Below are positions 4,943-7,749 of a stretch of DNA of 7,749 bases, piece by piece. Below the pieces are notes generated by a model that was not told the DNA's origin, did not search any database, and saw only the letters and a program-made list of their open reading frames with translations. Made by a program: the position numbers and the translations under genes. The stretch lies in contig JANXXW010000234.1 of assembly GCA_025350425.1 (NCBI GenBank), forward strand, positions 1-7,749. Direction: 5' to 3'. The stretch comes from Rhodospirillales bacterium. Lineage in GTDB: Bacteria; Pseudomonadota; Alphaproteobacteria; Acetobacterales; Acetobacteraceae. Position 1 is the stretch's first letter. Every line of letters starts with the position of its first letter.

Positions 4943-5158
4943 TCAGCTCTTCGGGGCGGAGCGCTTGTGCTCGCCCATGATCGTCTTCACCCGCGCGATG
5001 TCCCGGCGCACTTCGCGCACCCGTCCAACGCCTTCGGTCTGTCCGGTCGCACGCTGAAAGCGCAGATTGAACTGCTCCTTGCGGAGGTCCAACAACGATG
5101 TCAGCAGTTGATCCGTCGTCTTTAACCGCACGTCGGCGGGCTTCGTCATCTTCGCCAT
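4943..5158 (-). CDS. rpmC: 50S ribosomal protein L29
   Basis: L29 is a small helical protein next to the peptide tunnel exit, near where trigger factor and the signal recognition particle dock. The 71-residue product has the typical two-helix pattern: DVRLKTTDQLLTSLLDLRKE, then the L29 signature NLRFQRATGQTEGVGRVREV and RRDIARVKTIMGE, ending in a basic tail. The ATG at 5156-5158 is one base after the rplP stop (TGAGATG), and GGGGA lies in reach 8 nt upstream. A second ATG three codons later (5149) is possible but less well placed. The open frame upstream is rplP read in another frame and is not L29. Confidence 0.96.
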   Translation of the reverse strand: MAKMTKPADVRLKTTDQLLTSLLDLRKEQFNLRFQRATGQTEGVGRVREVRRDIARVKTIMGEHKRSAPKS

Positions 5159-5159
5159 C

Positions 5160-5576
5160 TCAGGCATCCCCGATGCGAGTGATGAACTTGGTCTTGATCG
5201 GCAGCTTGGCGGCACCCAGCGTCAGCGCCTCGCGCGCCAATTCTGGTGGAACGCCATCGATCTCAAACATGATGCGACCCGGCTTGACGCGAGCCACCCA
5301 GAATTCGGGTGCGCCCTTACCGGAGCCCATGCGGACTTCGGCCGGCTTCAACGACACGGGCACATCTGGGAAAATACGAATCCAGACACGACCAGCGCGC
5401 TTCATGGCGCGAGTGATGGCCCGACGAGCCGCTTCGATCTGGCGGGCAGTGATCCGCTCCGGAGCCATCGCTTTGAGGCCGAAGGCACCGAAATTCAACG
5501 TTGTCCCGCCCTTGGCGAGACCGTGAATACGGCCCTTATGCGCTTTGCGGTACTTCGTCCGCTTAGGAGAAAGCAT
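5160..5576 (-). CDS. rplP: 50S ribosomal protein L16
   Basis: L16 stabilises tRNA binding in the A-site region of the large subunit and contacts 23S rRNA. The 138-residue product matches the family length. It starts MLSPKRTKYRKAHKGRIHG, carries RITARQIEAARRAITRAMKR at 41-60, then RVWIRIFPDVPVSLKPAEVR and the MGSGKGAPEFWVARVKPGR block. It ends with AAKLPIKTKFITR. Arg82 in AEVRMG corresponds to the arginine hydroxylated in E. coli L16 (Arg81); whether it is modified here cannot be told. AAGGAA lies 8 nt before the ATG, a clear ribosome binding site in a 23-nt gap after rpsC. Confidence 0.98.
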   Translation of the reverse strand: MLSPKRTKYRKAHKGRIHGLAKGGTTLNFGAFGLKAMAPERITARQIEAARRAITRAMKRAGRVWIRIFPDVPVSLKPAEVRMGSGKGAPEFWVARVKPGRIMFEIDGVPPELAREALTLGAAKLPIKTKFITRIGDA

Positions 5577-5599
5577 GTCTTATGTTCCTTCGCGCGCCG

Positions 5600-6277
5600 T
5601 TATCGCTGCGGCGCTTGTTCGGCGGCGCGGCGGTCCTGCGCGGTCGGATCGTTCGTCAGGATTTCGCCCTTGAAGATCCAGACCTTTACGCCGCATGTGC
5701 CGTAGGTCGTCTTCGCCGTCGCCACACCGTAATCGATGTCAGCACGCAGCGTGTGCAACGGCACCCGGCCCTCACGATACCACTCGGTACGCGCGATCTC
5801 GGCTCCGCCCAAACGGCCGCCACAGTTAATACGAATGCCCTGGGCACCAAGGCGCATCGCAGACTGCACGGCGCGCTTCATGGCGCGACGAAAAGCCACC
5901 CGACGCTCCAGCTGCTGGGCGATGTTCTCGGCCACCAGGGTTGCGTCGATCTCCGGCTTACGGATTTCGACGATGTTCAGGGTGACTTCACCCTTGGCCA
6001 TCTTCGCGAGATCCTTACGCAGGTTCTCGATGTCCTGACCTTTCTTGCCGATCACCACTCCGGGGCGTGCGGCGTAGATCGTGACGCGCGGCTTCTTGGC
6101 CGGACGCTCGATCACGACACGTGAAACGCCCGCACCGGACAGCTTCGCACGCAGATGCGAACGGAGCTTGATGTCGGCATGAAGCAAAGTCGAGTAATCG
6201 CCGCCGGCAAACCAGCGGCTATCCCAGGTGCGATTGATGCCGAGCCGAAGCCCGATCGGATTGACCTTGTGACCCAT
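5600..6277 (-). CDS. rpsC: 30S ribosomal protein S3
   Basis: S3 lies at the mRNA entry site in the head of the small subunit and, in E. coli, helps unwind structured mRNA. The 225-residue product starts MGHKVNPIGLRLGINRTW. A KH domain carries the nucleic-acid-binding loop GKKG at residues 77-80, and basic residues at 130, 131 and 134 (FRRAMKRA) correspond to the E. coli entry-channel arginines and lysine. The C-terminal S3 domain contains IRINCGGRLGGAEIARTEWY at about 149-168 and RVPLHTLRADIDYG. It is slightly shorter than the 233-residue E. coli protein. The start is fixed by similarity and by AAGGGAG 9 nt upstream; rplV ends one base before. Confidence 0.98.
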   Translation of the reverse strand: MGHKVNPIGLRLGINRTWDSRWFAGGDYSTLLHADIKLRSHLRAKLSGAGVSRVVIERPAKKPRVTIYAARPGVVIGKKGQDIENLRKDLAKMAKGEVTLNIVEIRKPEIDATLVAENIAQQLERRVAFRRAMKRAVQSAMRLGAQGIRINCGGRLGGAEIARTEWYREGRVPLHTLRADIDYGVATAKTTYGTCGVKVWIFKGEILTNDPTAQDRRAAEQAPQR

Positions 6278-6278
6278 C

Positions 6279-6683
6279 CTATGCGGCTCCCTTGACCGGC
6301 TCGGCCGGCTCTTGCGCCCGCTCGGCAACGACGATCTTCAAATGGCTGAACCATTTCTCAACGCGCGCGGCCTTACCGCGGCCACGCGCCTGGAAACGAC
6401 GCATCACAATCGACTTGCCGACTTCTGCGCGCGTGACAACAAGACGGTCGACGTCGAGCTGGTGGTTATTTTCGGCGTTCGCGATGGCACTTTCCAGAGC
6501 CTTGCGAACGTCATGGGCGATACGGCGCTTGCTGAACGTAAGCGTCGCCACGGCTGCTGCCGCGGGACGGTTACGAATCAAACCAGCCACCAAGTTAAGT
6601 TTGCGCGGCGACGTGCGGACGTTGCGCAGAACGCACTGTGCTTCCGTCTCGGACAGAGTGCGCGGGGTTTTCGGCTTGCTCAT
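6279..6683 (-). CDS. rplV: 50S ribosomal protein L22
   Basis: L22 binds all domains of 23S rRNA, and its long beta-hairpin lines the peptide exit tunnel. The 134-residue product has VRTSPRKLNLVAGLIRNRPA at 22-41, FSKRRIAHDVRKALESAIANAENN at 50-73 and the signature toward the end (RRFQARGRGKAARVEKWFSHL, about 95-115). It is longer than the 110-residue E. coli form through an N-terminal stretch and a C-terminal tail (AQEPAEPVKGAA). Macrolide resistance in this family maps to the tunnel hairpin at about residues 85-105 here; that hairpin is present in full. The start MSKPKTPRTL is preferred over upstream in-frame starts because GAGG lies 5 nt before it and rpsS ends one base before it. Confidence 0.97.
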   Translation of the reverse strand: MSKPKTPRTLSETEAQCVLRNVRTSPRKLNLVAGLIRNRPAAAAVATLTFSKRRIAHDVRKALESAIANAENNHQLDVDRLVVTRAEVGKSIVMRRFQARGRGKAARVEKWFSHLKIVVAERAQEPAEPVKGAA

Positions 6684-6684
6684 C

Positions 6685-6963
6685 TTAGCCTCGCTTCGCC
6701 TTCTTATCCGACGAGTGACCGGTAAAGGTCCGCGTCGGCGAGAACTCGCCGAACTTGTGACCCACCATATTCTCACTCACCTGCACCGGCAGGAATTTGT
6801 GACCATTATAGACGCCGAACACGAGACCCACGAACTGCGGCAGGATCGTCGAACGACGCGACCAGATCTTGATGATCTCGTTGCGGCCAGAGGCCTTCGA
6901 GGCTTCGGCCTTGTTGAGCAGGTACCCATCCACGAACGGGCCCTTCCAAACGGAACGTGCCAT
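6685..6963 (-). CDS. rpsS: 30S ribosomal protein S19
   Basis: S19 binds 16S rRNA with S13 in the head of the small subunit and contacts the A-site region and intersubunit bridges. The 92-residue product has the usual length and order: MARSVWKGPFVDGYLLNKA, IKIWSRRSTILPQFVGL, then the S19 signature VYNGHKFLPVQVSENMVGHK at about residues 51-70. It ends with FGEFSPTRTFTGHSSDKKAKRG. The ATG is 3 nt after the rplB stop, and purine-rich AAGGGTAAGGG at the end of rplB supplies the ribosome binding site. Confidence 0.98.
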   Translation of the reverse strand: MARSVWKGPFVDGYLLNKAEASKASGRNEIIKIWSRRSTILPQFVGLVFGVYNGHKFLPVQVSENMVGHKFGEFSPTRTFTGHSSDKKAKRG

Positions 6964-6966
6964 GGA

Positions 6967-7749
6967 TCAGCCCTTACCCTTGCTGCGGTTGCGGATAATA
7001 AGACGGTCGGTCCGCTTGTTGACGCGTGTCTTGTAGCCCTTGGTCGGCTTGCCCCACGGAGTGCGGGGATGACCGCCGCCCGAGGTGCGGCCTTCACCAC
7101 CGCCGTGCGGATGGTCGATCGGGTTCATCGTCACACCACGATTGTGCGGACGACGACCCATCCAACGAGCGCGGCCAGCCTTGCCGAGGCTCTGGTTGGA
7201 GTTGTCTGGGTTCGACACGGCGCCGATCGTGGCCATGCACTCACCACGCACCAGGCGCAGTTCGCCAGACATCAACTTGATCTGCGCGTAGCCGGCATCC
7301 TTGCCGACCAGCTGCGCGTATTGCCCGGCAGCTCGCGCTATCTTGCCGCCCGCGCCGGCCTTCATCTCGATGTTATGGATGATCGTGCCGACCGGGATGG
7401 TGGCGAGCGTCATAGCATTGCCTGGCTTGATGTCGGCGCGCAGAGCCGCCACGACGACATCGCCAGCACGCAAACGCTGCGGCGCCAGAATGTAGGACAA
7501 CTCGCCGTCCTGATACTTGATCAGGGCGATGAATGCCGTCCGGTTCGGGTCATATTCAATCCGCTCGACCGTGCCGGGCACATCGCGCTTGCGACGCTTG
7601 AAATCCACCAACCGGTAGGATTGCTTGTGTCCACCGCCGCGGAAGAAGCTTGTGGTCCGCCCGTGGTTGTTACGACCACCGGTGGAGTGTTTGCCGACAG
7701 TAAGCCCCTTTACGGGCTTGCCCTTCCACAGCTCGCTGCGGTTGATCAG
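6967..7749 (-). CDS. rplB: 50S ribosomal protein L2 (N-terminus cut by the window)
   Basis: L2 is a core large-subunit protein close to the peptidyl transferase centre, needed for subunit association. The window holds the last 260 residues of a protein of about 275; roughly 15 N-terminal residues lie beyond 7749. The visible part opens LINRSELWKGKPVKGLTVGK, continues with GGRNNHGRTTSFFRGGGHKQ, the RNA-binding YDPNRTAFIALIKYQDGE block, and the conserved MNPIDHPHGGGEGRTSGG segment with its functionally important histidine. It ends NKRTDRLIIRNRSKGKG. A TTG at 7609-7611 could look like a start but is an internal codon (YRLVDFKRRK), since the frame and L2 similarity run through it to the window edge. 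Confidence 0.98.
   Translation of the reverse strand: MINRSELWKGKPVKGLTVGKHSTGGRNNHGRTTSFFRGGGHKQSYRLVDFKRRKRDVPGTVERIEYDPNRTAFIALIKYQDGELSYILAPQRLRAGDVVVAALRADIKPGNAMTLATIPVGTIIHNIEMKAGAGGKIARAAGQYAQLVGKDAGYAQIKLMSGELRLVRGECMATIGAVSNPDNSNQSLGKAGRARWMGRRPHNRGVTMNPIDHPHGGGEGRTSGGGHPRTPWGKPTKGYKTRVNKRTDRLIIRNRSKGKG

Noticed and set aside
5582..6124. 180-residue open frame on the plus strand opposite rpsC
   Set aside because: Antisense to rpsC with no family features; a composition shadow of the real gene.
7609..7611. TTG as the rplB start
   Set aside because: The frame and clear L2 similarity continue upstream to the window edge, so this is an internal Leu codon.
1..7749. Mobile elements, CRISPR, tRNA or a novel gene system in the window
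   Set aside because: All coding content is accounted for by 18 canonical S10/spc genes; no repeats of insertion-sequence type, no spacer-repeat pattern and no unassigned gene-sized gap were found.

Overview
The window is a continuous stretch of the S10-spc ribosomal protein supercluster, read entirely from the minus strand. Transcription therefore runs from high to low coordinates: rplB (5' end cut off by the window), rpsS, rplV, rpsC, rplP, rpmC, rpsQ, rplN, rplX, rplE, rpsN, rpsH, rplF, rplR, rpsE, rpmD, rplO, then the first 63 codons of secY. All 18 genes look intact apart from the two cut by the window edges. No mobile element, tRNA, rRNA or CRISPR array was seen.

The DNA is GC-rich. The protein sequences look alphaproteobacterial: a zinc-free 101-residue S14, L2 and L16 of alphaproteobacterial type, and an S5, L15, L22 and S17 with extra terminal tails. 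A member of the Rhodospirillales, perhaps Acetobacteraceae, is my best guess. That placement comes from remembered family sequences, not from a search.

Layout: 7749-4645 carries the S10-operon half (L2, S19, L22, S3, L16, L29, S17). 4633-342 carries the spc half (L14, L24, L5, S14, S8, L6, L18, S5, L30, L15). The two halves are only 11 nt apart, so they are probably one transcript here. Most junctions are between an 8-nt overlap and a 23-nt gap, with stop and start codons touching or nearly touching at several (TAATG, TGATG, TGAGATG). This points to translational coupling and balanced synthesis of ribosomal subunits. The proteins assemble onto 16S rRNA (S3, S5, S8, S14, S17, S19) and 23S rRNA (L2, L5, L6, L14, L15, L16, L18, L22, L24, L29, L30); SecY is the membrane channel of the Sec translocon.

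Two junctions break the tight packing, and both are structured. The rplE-rpsN gap (90 nt) holds a 12-bp bulged hairpin whose 3' arm ends directly at the rpsN ribosome binding site. The rplO-secY gap (152 nt) holds a terminator-like hairpin facing the operon's direction, followed by three small stem-loops and the secY ribosome binding site. These are the only parts of the window that simple ribosomal-protein annotation does not explain. I see no new biological system here; the coding content is housekeeping.
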